Origin: Leucaena leucocephala
Taxonomy: Eukaryota > Streptophyta > Magnoliopsida > Fabales > Fabaceae
Assembly: GCA_037074615.1 (NCBI GenBank)
Contig: CM073563.1
Span: forward strand, 13,376,501-13,440,500
Direction: 5' to 3'
Length of the DNA stretch: 64,000 bases
Part shown: piece after piece, positions 1-13,832 of the stretch
Position numbering within the stretch: the stretch's first letter is position 1
Layout of the letters: each line of letters starts with the position of its first letter
Made by a program: the position numbers and the translations under genes
The notes under the pieces: model-generated
Databases searched by the model: none
Told to the model about the DNA's origin: nothing
Seen by the model: only the letters and a program-made list of their open reading frames with translations

Positions 1-1
1 G

Positions 2-160
2 ACAAAGACTTATCATTGTGGAAGATTCCATGAGCCTAAACACACAGTGAAGACGTGCAAGAATCCAAATCCAAGCTTAGCAATGTTGGTTGCTTGTATA
101 TTTGTTTGTGTAAATGTATTATATGCTCTCCTTTTTCCTTTGTAAATAGTTGCGCAAAGT
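2..160 (+). other. Possible end of a zinc-knuckle protein frame, cut by window edge
   Basis: One plus-strand frame is open from base 2 to a stop near 160. It begins with a short Cys/His-rich stretch (TYHCGRFHEPKHTVKTC), then a hydrophobic low-complexity tail. The spacing only loosely resembles the CX2CX4HX4C zinc knuckle at the C-terminus of MuDR/FAR1-type plant transposases, with extra residues and the first Cys uncertain. Without the upstream sequence it cannot be assigned. Confidence 0.2.
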
Positions 161-528
161 CATGATAGCATTTTTTTGTACCCTTGATCAATCTCCACCT
201 TTTGGATAATAGGATGGATGTTGATGAAGGTGACTATGTGTGTTGTATTGCTTTTATGTTTGTTGCAAAGAAATTATGTAATTGTAAAGTACCTATATAT
301 GAAGTTATATTCTCACCTGAATGGTGTTGGGAATAAATGTACCTATATAGGTCTACTGCTACCTCAGGATCTACTGCAATCTACCTTAAGCCCCTTTAAT
401 ATCTAACTAGAACCCTAAAACTATGATAGGATCTAACTGCGATACCCCAGAATCCTCTATGATTCTGTTATAATGTATCATCACCTCTAGAAGATCTTAA
501 AACCAACATACTAAGTTGTAAGAATAAC

Positions 529-3500
529 TGAAACATCCTACTTTTACCATCTCAGAGTATGTATTTGGAAGCATATTTGATTAGCGGACGCATTACGTTA
601 GCCCAAAAATTAAAATTTTAAAACTTACTTATCGGGTACTGTTCACTTGGTGATTTCTAGATTTATAGTCCAATTTTAAAAATTCATAACTAAATATAGA
701 AAAATCGTATTGAGGTGATCTAAATTTATAATTGAAGCTCTTTCATAGATATTTAAGGGAAAAATATATATTTGGAAATATATCTTCCCAATTGATACAA
801 TTAAATCATTACTTTTTACTATTCATATGGCAAATTCTGGAGATTCTAGATTCTGTCTCTTAACTTTAGAAATTCATTTCTCTTGATATACACATTCAAA
901 TGAGGCCTATTACATATGAATTTAAATATCTGGATGTGCACTACATACTCATAAAATTTTGTGGAGTAATTCATTCATTGGTTAGGTCAAACTGAAGCCA
1001 GAACAAAACTACTTTAGGAGCTACGTTTTTACCATTTCAGCTTACTTTATTTCACTTTTAATAATTGTTCCAGCATGCATAAACCATCTCTTTTGCCTTT
1101 CATGCATTCACATGCATCATGTACATATGCCATAATTATTTAATACAGTTCCATCACATAAATAAACACCTTACATGGCATTTACATACATGGATAATTC
1201 ATAGCATATTCTAGGATCTCAATTACTTCACTTCCTTTCTTCCATTCTTTAGCTCTTCTCCATGCATACATTTTCCTTCATACTTGACCTAAACTAGTTG
1301 GTTATGGGAGGTTGAGATTCTAGGGAATCTCAGTAGCAAACATTACCACTTAAATATGCAAGATGGATGCTAATGCATGATATGTAATTTCATTAAACTT
1401 TCTTTGATTAGTGGCATGCTATCATGCTATATACTCTTACATAAAAGTGCATTGCCATGGAAAACATGTTATTCACAATACATTCAACATCATTTAGCAT
1501 GTCACAATATCATTCAAATATCATATACATGTCAACACATAAGCATACCACATCAAGCACATAAAGAGGTAAGTCCACTACCTTGCACTTAAGCTTTTCT
1601 CATGATCTTTTGCACTTGCTCCCTAGCTTTCCAACCATGAAGTCTTTCGGTCAATTACTTCCCAACTTCTTCTTGGATGTTTCAAGGTCCTAAACACATT
1701 CATATTCATCACATAATTCATTAGGACCATGAACTCTAACAATGCTCAAGACTAACCTTGATAAATTCTTAACTCTTTACTAACATAACTTTCTCTAGTC
1801 TTTACTAATTAACTTGGCCTTTGAACCCATTTGATGTCTTGACTTTACCCTACACAATTTCATCTTTTGAATCCATTTATGAGTTTAGAATCATGAAATT
1901 CTAGATCCTATGCACTGTTTTGTACAGAATTACATAACACCCTCTTTTCTTTCAAAAATTCTCCTTTTGATTCTAATGCTTCCCATACTTGTTTCTCCTC
2001 TTTATCCCACACAACTTTTCATTTTAAAACAATTGGAAGAATCAAAATCATGAAATTCCAATCACTGTTCATGTGAGTGAACAGTAATAGAGAAGCATTT
2101 CAAAAACTACAATCTTGGAATTCCAATGCTTCCAAGGTTCAAAACATATCCAATCCTACACAAAATCATCATATAAATTCAATGGAAGCATTAGATCATT
2201 GAAATTCCATTTATTTCCCTCTTGAACAGTGCAAACCGAACTGGTTCAACCATGGCAAAGTCAAGAATATCAACTTGATTTAACAACCAATCACTTAACT
2301 AGCTTGTTTAAGCTTCAATCACCTATCTCTAACTTTAATTTCTTCTTTTTCCTTTCATCTAAGATTTTTGGACAGCACAACACCTTATAGAAAACTCAAA
2401 TTTCCCCCATGAAAACCCTAAGTTCAATCTCCCAAATCAAAGGAAAATAAGTTATGATAGATTGCTTATCTTTAATCTCTAGCTTGCTTGAACTTTGGTA
2501 CCTTAAATCTTCTTTGTCTTAGCTTGAGTTTTCATTTTGTAAGAGTTTCCCCAAGGGTTCATGCTCCAAAATTTTCTTCAGATTTGAGGGGGTATTTATA
2601 TAAAAATCTCATGGAAAATTAATGGCCAAGATTAGTTTGTACACTATTTGATCTAATGGCTCACATTTAATCTTAGATTTAACTTTTTCAAAAAGAGAAT
2701 TATGACATCATCCATGAAATCATCAAGGGACACTTCATAGGGCTATGTGGCAAAATTCCAAGGGGTAGAAGCTTCTAAAAAAATTCTAGTCCAATCCGGT
2801 ACCGGCTCAGTCCGATTCCTCAAAAACCAGACTGTTTTATTAATCTAATTTTTTTAGATTCAATAATATGCTGTCTAAACTTAAATCCAGTATTTGGATT
2901 CATGTTACCATTGACATTCTTGGACTGGCTCAAAACATAATTATAGATCTCTTGGCAAATGACTAAAGTGCCCTTGGTTCCCTGTCTTGTACTATATTAA
3001 CCCTAAGGGCATAATTGTCATTTTATCACTCTTTATACTTCATCAGAGTATATACTGGCTCTAAATAATCACCATTGTACTTACTTGGACTTTTTGACTT
3101 GTCCAAGATGACCAAAATCCCCTCCATCAATCTCTAGTATAATCTAGCTATATAGGGGCATTTTTGTAATTTCACACTTTTTCGAGGCTGCTTTGGGCTC
3201 TGGCCCACTTAATCATCTAATCACCTCATTGGGCCCCTGGGATGCCATTTTGGTCCTTGATATGGGTCCATTCCTTTATGGCACAAATCCTGAGAAACCT
3301 CTCCCAAATGTATTTATCGAGTATTTTATTACACCTTAAATTCCCTTAAAAAAATTCTATAGGATTCCTTTTCTAACTCTGTCAATTTTATAAATTCTTA
3401 TATTAATTATAGGAATTTACTGTAAGGTTTCATCTGATTCTGAGGTCCAAAAAATATGCAATAATTTTTCTTAACTTTAGGAATTTATATCAATTAATCG

Positions 3501-3969
3501 GAATCTCTAATCAAAATTATGTGTTGCGTCAAACTGATCATAATAATTTTCTCTACTTACTAGTAAAATTTGAGACTAATATGATTCTGGGCATTTTTGA
3601 GCCTTTTCCGGCTCAACTTTCTTATAATTATATTTTTGCTCCTGAACTTTTGATAAATTACATTTAACTTCCTTAACTTTTGATGATTACATCTTTTGGC
3701 CCAACTTTTTTCTCTACCTTTAGTTTTGGCCTTAAACCTTTTCTAAATTTCATTTAGGTCCTTGAACTTTTGAAAATTACACTTAATGACCCAAAGTTTA
3801 TTTCTACTTTCATTTTCAACCATAAAACTTTTAAATTTTTCAATTTAGTCCTTCTCTTCCTTCAGGACTCCTCTAACCTTTATTATTCCTTCTAATCATC
3901 GTCACAATCTTTTCCAAATCTCTTTCCTCTATTACCATTATACAGATAGGAAAAAAGTAGGATATGACA
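529..3969 (-). repeat. Large LTR, copy 1 of TGTCATATCC family (3.4 kb)
   Basis: The block reads on the minus strand from TGTCATATCCTACTTTTTTC (right end, 3969) to GTAGGATGTTTCA (left end, 529), so it has TG...CA termini. A TATA-like TATATAAATACCCCC lies near 2590 (minus strand), followed by a GAACCCTTGGGG block shared with other copies; this is probably the LTR promoter. Flanking 5-mers are ATAAC (left) and TTAAC (right), four of five matching. It may be a solo LTR, or the 3' LTR of an element whose 5' LTR is the block at 6147-7987. No protein frame of note was seen. Confidence 0.7.
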
Positions 3970-6146
3970 TTAACCGCTTCCACTTGTTGATAACTCAATC
4001 AATAATTTTTTTTAAGAAATACGTCCAGTAGCCCATCTTATTTACCAAGACTCTACTTATTTCCTCTCTTACTCAGGAGTTCATTCTCATCTTTTTTACT
4101 TTACTATAGCTTACCATAGGCTATTTCCTTGTGCAATGATGGCCTAGCCATATGTCATTGCTTTATGTTGCTATGGCCATATCATAACTTATCATTTCAA
4201 TATGTGCTCTAACTGTGAGTAATATGTATATGAACTGTGCTCTTATCTGAAGAGTAATCTGTATCAGATCTAACTCTTATCTTAGGAGTGATATGAACAT
4301 ATCTGAGTCTAGCTGTATATGAGAACCATCTATTTTAGATTCAACTGTTATCTAAATAGTGATCTGAAAGTAATCTCTTTACTGTTATCTATTGTTTATT
4401 TTGTATATCATTTCTTTTGATAGAGTTATAACACTACCACCCTCTTGGTACTTGATGCAATTCTAGCATAACAAAAGGCCTTGAGTACTGTATTCACAAG
4501 CCTATAGAAATACTTGAGTAACCCTCAGTCATACTATAAATGATTGTCACATTGTAACTTACTGTCCCACTCACTGAGATTGTCTATCATCTTGGTATAT
4601 TCCTATTGTTTTATTATTACTGAGTTAAATTATCTAATTGCATGTCATATGGTATGGAAACAACATAACTTTCTCATCATATACACCCTACCCTACATGT
4701 ACTACGAAAGGGGAGTATTCATTCATCCTAGCATACTCTAACATGCATGTCATCATATGACAATTGCAAGAAGATGCAATTATTCATCATAACTTATGAC
4801 AACATAACGCCATATCATCATCACATAATTTGCTCAACCATCCATCATACTCACACTATAATTAAACAATTAACTAGGTAAATTTTAAAGCATTCTTTTC
4901 CTTTATCACATTATTTGCTAGATCCTAATCATTTATTTAGAAACCTGAGATAACTACTCATCTAACTTATGATGCCACATTACTCTCCTACTAAGGTATA
5001 GACTCAACCCTTCACTACTTTATCTTACCCTTGATCATTACTCTTTCTTAAATAGAGGAGTGTCTTTATCTTTTAAATTGTGGCTACCTTTCCTCTCTAA
5101 ACATCATAAACTTCTCAGGTGAGTAGATCAATCTCCGTCTTTATGGAGTAACTTCTGCAACTCTCTACTATCTCTTAACTTCTTCTGTCTATACATCAGT
5201 CCCAATCTGTTCTTGAATGAATTGTGATTCCTTTATGATCCTAGCAAACTTGCCTCATATGGATCTCATTCATCATTTACTACTATTGCTTCTACTCTTT
5301 AGGGTGCTTTACCTTTGGTCTGCTAGGTTACTGTTTATTCGTGATGGGGTTCTCCTATTTAGAGAATATTAGCTTTCTATCTATTAATCATCACGTCTCC
5401 AACCTTAAGCCATGTGCTAGGCTCATTCTTAAACAAGTCTCAATCTAGCTTTTGATTATTATGTTCTAGAAAGACTAGTTGAACAAAGTATTTTATAATA
5501 TAGATCGACTCTTGATGATCACACAGAGGATCTAATTCTGAACATCATCTTAAACTGATATTTCATATCTCTATATCTCATATCATCTACCTAGTTGGTA
5601 CCTCATGGCCATCCTTATCAACTAGATGTTGGTACCTTCATTCTCATTATTGTCATAACATCTGGTCTCTATGTATCCTACTCATAACCTGAGTATTGGT
5701 TAGGTATGACTCACATTTTCTATGAACTTTCATTATGACCATCTTACTCGACTCGTCATGATTAGATAGCTCTGTGTTCTACAGTTGTGACTAATGGTCT
5801 TTCCTCATCACGACCTGAACTCCTTTGTGTATTTTAGTCGTGTCCAAATGCGTTGATTTGGCGTGACCTAACTTCTCTATGAAAACAAGTAGCAACCTAA
5901 ACACCTTTCCTTCATGACTTAAGCATATCTTTCTCTAAACATTCTCTTCTTAAGATTCCTTATCTGGATCCTACTTTAAGCAGTGAACTAATCATCTAGG
6001 GTAGGGAACTTCTTGGTTTACTTAAGATTTAGACTTAAGTGGTATTGACTAGGCACCCTAACCATAACATAATGATAACTACTAAGGTTTAGGGTCAGGA
6101 AATTATTCTATCTGCTGCTAGAAACTTTGATGTGATACAAAAAATA
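3970..6146 (-). other. Putative non-coding internal region between two minus-strand LTR copies
   Basis: This 2.2-kb stretch lies between two LTR-family copies in the same orientation. On the minus strand the bases just inside the 6147 LTR (TTTTTTGTATCACATC) loosely resemble a tRNA-Met(i) primer-binding site with about three mismatches. Just before the 3969 LTR end is a purine-rich AAGTGGAAGCGGTTAA that could be a polypurine tract. I recognise no gag or pol motif in any frame. If it is an internal region, the element is a LARD-like non-autonomous retroelement or is completely decayed. Confidence 0.4.
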
Positions 6147-7987
6147 TAACACCTTACTTTTGTACATCTTAGAGACCATTTAGTAACATTTATAACCACT
6201 TACATGACTGTTGAAGTCCATTAGCTAAATATGAAATTTCACCCTTCACAAGTTATTGTTCATATGGAATATCTAGATTCGGCAATGAACTTCAAAAAAT
6301 ATAATTAATTCTACAAAAATCTAAATGAAGTGCTTTAAAAGGTTATGCAAAGCTAATATAATGAAATTTAAGGAAAAATAATTCTTTATACCAATTGACA
6401 AGTTAAATTAGTCAACTCTGACATCAAATGTACTGTTTATTTGGTCAAAAATTTGAAAAAAAAAATTTAGTCCTTAAATTTGAAAAATTTGTTCTGTTTA
6501 TACATATATCAAAATAAGGCATACTCGGTGTCAAAATGAAACTTGACATGTTAACTAAGTGTGTGTAAAATTTTATAAATTTATTCTATAATTTACTATT
6601 TTTAATTATATCTCAATTGTCACAGTCTCCCTACAAGTTACTGTTCATAGTGACAAGTTTCAACAAATAATTTTACATTCATATACATTTCAAACATGCA
6701 ACTAATCCATATCTCATCTTCATGCATCTTCATCTCATTAGCAAACAGTACTAAACAAAGTGTTAATATTGTGTAATATGCATGTTTTCATGTAACATAT
6801 GAAATACAATTCACCAAAGTAATCATAGAAATAGAGCTTCAATCATATACACATATGCAATACAATTCAACATAGTTATAGTACACCAAGCATAACATCC
6901 AATACATACAAGTTTAGGATAGTTTACTACCTTCTTGCTTTACTTTCTTTTATTCTTTTCCTTGTCCTCTTTCATTTCTAAGTGGCTGCCTTCTTGAGTC
7001 CATAAAACAAGGCATAAACATCACATATTCATTCATCCATCAAGATTCAATTCAATTGGCATATAAGGACATTGAACTAAACTTAATCAATTAACCCCTA
7101 TCTTTCTTAATTAGTGGTTAATTATCTTGTCCTTTTAAATTAATTTGTGACTTAACTTTACCCTACATAATTTCTTAGCATCTTGGGATCTTACTTGATG
7201 CCACTTTAGTCCTAAATTGGGTACAATTTGCTAATTGGTACAAATCCCAAAGAATTCCCTATACCAATATCTTTAAATTACTCTAATTTTTAAGATAAAT
7301 TCTATAGATCTCTTTTAACGATTCTAAAATTTTAAAAATTCATTCTAGTATAAAATGAATTTTTTATAAATTCTCATAATTTTTTGAGACCCAGAAATCC
7401 TATGAAAAAATTAGAAATCTTTAAATCCTTTATAGGTGTCCTTTTTCACCTTAAATTCTCTAATTAATTTTACATGACTTTTTTTACTTATGTTAGTTTC
7501 ATAAATTATTATATTAATTATAAGAATTTACTATCAAATTTTATTTGATTATGAGGTCTAGAAGATATTGTACCAACTTTTATATTTTAGAAATTAATAT
7601 CAATTTATCAGGACCTCAAATCAAAATTTCGTGTTGTGTTAAATTGATCAAGATAATTTTCTTTATTTATTGATAAAGTTTGGGGCCAAAACATTTTTGG
7701 GTAGTTTTGGGCATTTTCTGACTCAACTTTTCATAATTACCATTTGCCCCTAAACTTATTAAAAATTACACTTTAGGCTATCAACTTTTCATAATTACAC
7801 TTAATAGCCCAAAGCTTTTGTCTATTTTCATTTTGCACCATAGAACTTTTGGGGTTTTTATTTTAGTCTGTTTTCTTTATACCCTTGTCTACTAATTATT
7901 TTTCTTTCTGTTTATCATCACAATTCCTTCTGAACCTCTTTCCTTTGTCAGTCTTATACAGATAAGGAAAAATTAGAATGTGATACA
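6147..7987 (-). repeat. Large LTR, copy 2 of TGTCATATCC family, internally deleted
   Basis: The same terminal blocks as copy 1 are recognisable but mutated: TGTATCACATTC at the right end and AAAAGTAAGGTGTTATA at the left. At about 1.84 kb it lacks the middle of copy 1, including the TATA region. It shares the runs around 7700-7980 (for example GATCAATTTAACACAACACG read on minus) with copies 1, 3 and 4. No matching flanking 5-mers were found. Confidence 0.6.
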
Positions 7988-8008
7988 CCACAAACAATCC
8001 ACCCTCAC

Positions 8009-8650
8009 TTGGTAGAGGTCTTCAGCTAAGTAATTTGGCATTGTATAACCTTCTTCATCTACAGTGTTTCTATCCCAACTCTTTAACTAGGATAATCCAT
8101 GAACCTGGCTCAAAAATCTGCATTCCAAAATTACATACATAAACATTAATTCACTCAGCCATAAAAATCAAAGGAAAAAAATCAATTATATGGTTAGCAA
8201 GCTCACAAAAACAAACATTAATTCATTACCACCTTCCTCTTCACGTTGATCTCTACCTTCCTATTCACTTCATATACACAACACAAGCATATCCTCTACC
8301 TGAATATAACTTGCTCCAAATAAGGCTTCAGTCCTAACTTGAAGCTGTCCTATATAGTCTTTTGCCTGTAAAAATATAAAGGTTTGTGCATTTCACCATG
8401 GAAAAAACTCACATTCTAGGAAGATAAAAAAAGCATAACTAAAAGAGGAAATGTTTCATTAGACAAAAGTAGAACCAAAAGAAACCTATAATAAGTAATA
8501 GTAGTTCACCTTATAATCAAAGTTGGCCCTCCCATGAGACATATGTGGTTCATTTATAAGCTGTCCAAGAACATGAGAAATAACATGTAATTCCAAAGTA
8601 GGAAGAAAATCATATAGCAAAAAAGGTTGAGAAGGGGAAGTAGCAGAGCT
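8009..8650 (-). pseudogene. Three exon-like blocks of an unidentified host gene
   Basis: On the minus strand three short open blocks are bounded by good splice sites and all are phase 0. The first runs from about 8650 to 8510 and ends ANFDYK before GTGAAC. The second, 8365-8300 (66 nt, 22 codons), follows TTTTTACAG and ends in CAG before GTAGAG; it encodes AKDYIGQLQ...GASYIQ. The third, 8086-8009 (78 nt, 26 codons), follows ATCCTAG and encodes LKSWDRNTVDEEGYTMPNYL and a few more residues before GTGAGG. Exons this coherent are unlikely by chance in a repeat. I do not recognise the family. LTR elements abut both sides (7987 and 8903), so the gene appears broken or has very large introns. The upstream start and downstream exons were not found. 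Confidence 0.42.
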
Positions 8651-8902
8651 TGATTAATATATGGCCCCAAGCTTTGTTTATAGTGTCAATAACTTTCAAT
8701 TACCACAAACTCATAATCAACCCATCAAAGTAGTTACAACATCTATTAATTCTAAAGGAGTTGACAAGATACAATACAATTATGCAACCAATCCGGGTGC
8801 CAATGCATATATGATGAAGTCAAACTTTTAACCATTTTAAAGACCATAGAACTTTATGTGATGGAACAAGCATACATGAGCATTGGCCTTTAAAGTGAGG
8901 TT

Positions 8903-10704
8903 TGTCATATCCTACTTTATTCCTATTTGTATAAGATTGATAGAGGAAAGAGGTTTATAAAGGATTGTGATGATAAATAGAGAGCAAAATTGATTATTAG
9001 ATAAAGGTATAAAGAAAAGGGACTAAATTGAAAAGTCTAAAGTTCTATGTTTCAAAAATAAAAGTAAAAATAAACTTTGGGCCATTAAGTATAATTATGA
9101 AAGGTTGAGGGCCTAAAATGTAATTTTTAAAAGTTCAAGGGCAAAATGGTAATTATTGAAAGTTGAGCGGAAAAAGGCCCAAAAATGCCCAGAATTATAC
9201 TAGTCCCAAATTTTTCTTGTAAATAGAGAAAATTATTTTGATCAGTTTGACGCAACACAGAATTTTGATTTGAGGTCCCAAAAAAATTTATATTAATTTC
9301 TAAAGAAAGGAAAATTAATACAGTATCCTCTGGACCTTAGAATCAGATGAAATTTGGCAATAAATTCTTATAATTAATATAAGAATTTATGAAACTTACA
9401 AGGCTCGAAAAGGAGTTTTATAGAATTTATAGTAGATTAAAACACCCGATAAATACGTTTTAGGGAAATTTCTTGGAAATTGAGCCCATAAAGGCAGTGG
9501 ACCATATAGAAGGCCCAAAATGTCACCTTATAGGCCTAATAATATTTTTAGACAAGTATGTGGGCTGAGGCTAATAAAGATCAGAGAACATATAAAATTA
9601 CAAAAATGCCACGAGTATGCCATTATGTTGTGTCATTAAGTCAGAGTTAGACATTGGTCATTTGACTAGTGTTAGACTGTGAAGGAGAGTTCCCAAAATA
9701 GTTGACCAAGGTCAGGGAATACTCTATTGAGATGTGAAAAGACGATAATGTGCTTGAGGTATTAAAGTAAATAAAGAAGAACCAAGAGGTGTTTTGATAA
9801 TCTGCCAAGGGATCTGTAATTAAGTTTAGTCCCAGTACAAGAATATCAATGGTAGGAAGAATTTGGATACTAGATTTAAGCTCAAAAAGCGTATTATGGA
9901 ATATCAAAAAAATTAGATTTAAAAACTAGTCTAGTTTTTAGGAAATCAGACTGAATCAGTATCGGATTGGACTAAATTTTTTTCAGATACTTCATCCCTT
10001 TGTAATTTTGTCACATGGGCTATGAGGTGTCCTTTGATGATGTCATGGATGATGTCATCTCATTGCCTTTTAAGATAAGCTAATCCAAGATCAAATATGA
10101 GCCATTAGATAAAAATAGTACACAAAGTGATCTTGGCCATTCATTTTCCCTTGGAATTCTCTATAAATACCCCATATTTCTAATTCAAAACCAGGAAAAA
10201 AGAACCCTTGGGGAGGCTATGTCAAAATAGAAACTCAAGCCAGGATAAAGAAGAATCCAAAGTCCAAAGTTTAAGCTAGCAAGAGATTAAAGGATTTAAT
10301 TGTGGACTCTAAAGAGGCATCCACACATCAAGAAGAAGTAAGAAGAAAAAGGCAAAGCAAAGTTAAAGTGAAAGAAAGTCAAGTATATGAGGTAGTAAAC
10401 TTATCTTAAACTTGTATGTATTGAATGTTATGCTTGGTTGTGCTATGGCTATGTTGAATTGTGTTCCTTGTGTATATGATTGAAGCTCTATTTCTATGAT
10501 TACTTTGGCCCATTGTATTTCATATGTTACATGGAAGCATGCACATTACACAATGTTAACACTTTCACAAGCAAGCACAAGTATTTGCATTAATGCATGC
10601 ATTATTTAAAATTCTAGATTTAGCTAATAGACTTCCAAAGTCTTATAAGTGGTTCTAAATGTTACGGAATAGTCCCTAAGATGCACAAAAGTAAGGATGT
10701 TTCA
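8903..10704 (+). repeat. Solo LTR, copy 3 of TGTCATATCC family, with TSD
   Basis: The block starts TGTCATATCCTACTTTATTC and ends GTAAGGATGTTTCA. It is flanked by the exact direct repeat AGGTT (8898-8902 and 10705-10709), the classic 5-bp target duplication of an LTR retrotransposon. A TATA box (CTCTATAAATACCCC) lies near 10160, followed by the shared GAACCCTTGGGGAGG segment. It is 1.8 kb, shorter than copies 1 and 4, with internal deletion (for example at about 10,610). Confidence 0.8.
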
Positions 10705-10709
10705 AGGTT

Positions 10710-11176
10710 TGCTGTTAAATCACACTTAACTTTGGCATTTAGCCTCCCATAAGTCAGTATTATCCCAAAAAACATCAATTGTGAAAAATCAATAGCAGAG
10801 GGTCATTTAAAAAAATCACCTGTAAACTAAAGAGCGTGGAATATAGCTTACCTTACAGTCAATAAAGTTCGCACCAAATTCAATGAGAAGTAGGGATATT
10901 TTAAGTTCTTTGAGGATAGAGATGGAATCTCAATAGGCCCCATGAACATACTGAATTAGTGAAAAAAACTTGAGCAAAAGCAATAATCTAGAAAATCCTT
11001 GAAAAATCTCATAGAACCACCGTAGAGAATCCATAGAGTGGGCATCTCCAGCAACGGAGTACTATCACACCAATCAACTAAAGCGTCAGAAGAAGGGAGA
11101 GAGAATGAGGGTCCAGTATTGAGGATACGACAACAAGAGAATCTGAGTTAGAAGATTTTATAGAGACCAGAAAAGA
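10710..11176 (-). other. Unassigned unique-looking segment, possible 5' exon of the broken host gene
   Basis: Between two LTR copies lies about 470 bp not shared with them. On the minus strand there is a short open stretch from about 11,070 to 10,855 that ends next to a donor-like AAG/GTAAGC at 10,855. Its last bases resemble those at 8510-8530. It may belong with the exon-like blocks at 8.0-8.65 kb, but no start codon or product can be fixed. Confidence 0.25.
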
Positions 11177-13832
11177 TGTCACATCTTAATTTTTCCCTAT
11201 CTGTATAAGATTGATAGAGGAAAGAAGTTTAGAAATGATTGTGATAATGAATAAAGAAGAAAAGATAATGATTAGATAAAAGTTTAGGCTTAGAAGACCA
11301 GTATGTAGCCTGAAATAGGTAGGCTACCAGGTCCTGTTGAGTAGAAGTCTCAGAAATATACAGATGATATTTAGGGATAAAACTACAAATAATGAAAGTT
11401 TATGGACTAAATTGTAAATAGTGAAAGTCTTTGGAGACATAATGGTTATTTGAAGAAATAGAGGGACTAAAATGAAGAGTCTAAAAGTTCCATAGTGAAA
11501 AATAAAAGTATACATAAACTTTTGGATATTAAATGCAATTATGAATAGTTGAGGGCTTAAAGTGTAATTTTTAAAAGTTCTAGGCAAAATCGTAATTCTT
11601 GAAAGTTGAGCCAGAAAAGGCCCAAAATTGTCTAAAATTATTTCAATCCCAAATTTTCCTAGTAAATAAAAAACATTATTCTTATCAATTTAAAACAACA
11701 TTGAATTTTGATTGGAGATCCCAAGAAATTGATATAAATTTATGAAAAAAGAAAAATTAGTACAGTATCCTCTAGACCTCAAAATTAGATGAAATTTAGT
11801 AATAAGTTATTATACTTAATATGAGAATTTATGAAACTCAAAAAACTAAAAAAGGAGTTATGTATAATTTATAATAGAATTTACAGTAGATTAACACACT
11901 CGATAAATATTTTTTGGGGAATTTCTTGCGAGTTGAGCTCATGAAATCAATGGACCATGTAGAAGGCCCAAAATGATGCCTTATAGGCCCAATAATATTT
12001 TCAGATTTGTTTATGTAGAAAAATATAAATTACGAAAAAGCCACTAATTATGCTATTATGATGTGCCATTGAGCAAGAGATAGATGAAGGGTATTTTGGT
12101 CTTTTCAATAAGGTTAGACAGTCAAAGAGAGTTCTAAAAATAGTTTACCAAGGTCAAGGAATACTCTGATGATGTGTGAAAAGACAATAATGCCTAGAGA
12201 TGTTAAAGTAAATAAAGAAGAACCAACAGGTATTTTGGTAATTTTTCAAAGGATCAGTAATTAAGTTTATACCCAGTCCAAAAATATCAATGGTAGGAAT
12301 AATCTGGATACTAGATTTATGATCAGGAAGCATATTATGAAATCGTAATAAAAACAGATTTATAAAATAGCCTGGTTTTGAGAAAGTTGTACTAAACTAG
12401 TACCGTATTGGATTGGAATTTTTTTCAAATGCTTATTTCCCTTGGAATTTCACCACATGTGATATGAGGTGTCCCTTGACGATATCATGGATGATGTCAT
12501 CTTTTGGCTTCTAGGGCAAGCTTAATCCAAGAGCAAATATGAGCGCCATTAGATCAAATAGTAAGAAAGTGATCTTGGCCTTTTATTTTCCATGAGATTT
12601 TTCTATAAATCCCCTCCCATATCTTCACAAAGTCGTGGCATGAAGAACCCTTGGGGAGGTACTTCTCAAATGGAAACTTAAGCTAGCACAAAGAAGAATG
12701 TAAGGTCCAAAGTTTAAACTAGCTAGGGATTAAGGTAAGCAATATGTTCTAGCTTATTTTCCTTTAATTTGGGGGTTTGAACTTAGGATTTTTATGGAAG
12801 AAAGTTGATTTTTACCTAGGGTGTATGTGCTGTCCAAAACCCTAGATGAAAGGAGAAAGAATAAATTAAAGTTAGAGTTATGTGATTAGTGCTAAAATAA
12901 GAAAGTTAGATAATTGATTATTGAATCAAGTTGATATTCTTAACTTTGCCAAGAAGGAGACCTTTCAGTATGCACTGTTCAATATAGAGGGAGATGGAAT
13001 TTCCATGATATAATGCTTCCAATGAATTTAAATCATAATTTTGTGTAGGATTGGATAGGTTTTGAACATTGGAAGCATTGGAATTTAAAATTATAATTTT
13101 TGGAAGTCTTCTATATATACTATTCACATGCATAAACAGTTATTGCAATTTCATAATTTTGATGCTTCCATTGATTTTTAAATGAAAAGTTATGTGGGAT
13201 AAAGTAGAGAAACAAGTATTAGAAGTATTGGAATCAAAATGAGAATTTTTGGAAGAATTATATGTTTTTTGCAATTCTATCCAGAATAGTGTATAGTTGC
13301 TAGAATTTCATGATTCTAAGATCATAAATGGATTCAAAAGGTGAAATTGTATAAGGTAAAGTCAAGAGATTCATTGTTTTAATGGCCAAGTCAATTACTA
13401 AAGATTAGAGAAAGTTATGTTAGTTAAAGCAAGTTTAATGTTCAAGAAAGTTAGATTGTAATGGATGGGTGATAATGCTATACTAGGAATTGGTTAGTGT
13501 GGTAAAAAGAGGGCAGCCACATATCAAGGAGAAGTAATAAGAAAGAAGCAAAGATAAAGTAAAGGAAGGTCAAGCATGTGAGGTAGTAAACTATCCTAAA
13601 CTTGTATGTATTATATGTTATACTTGGTTGTTCTATGGCTATGTTGAATTGTGTTGCATATGTGCTTATGATTTAAGCTCTATTTCTATAATTTCTTTGG
13701 CTAATTGTATTTCATATGTTACTTGAAAGCATGCACATTACATAATGTTAACATTTTCACTAGTAAACACAAGTATTTACATTAATGCATACATTATTTA
13801 GTATCATTTGCTACTGAGATTTCCCTAGAAAT

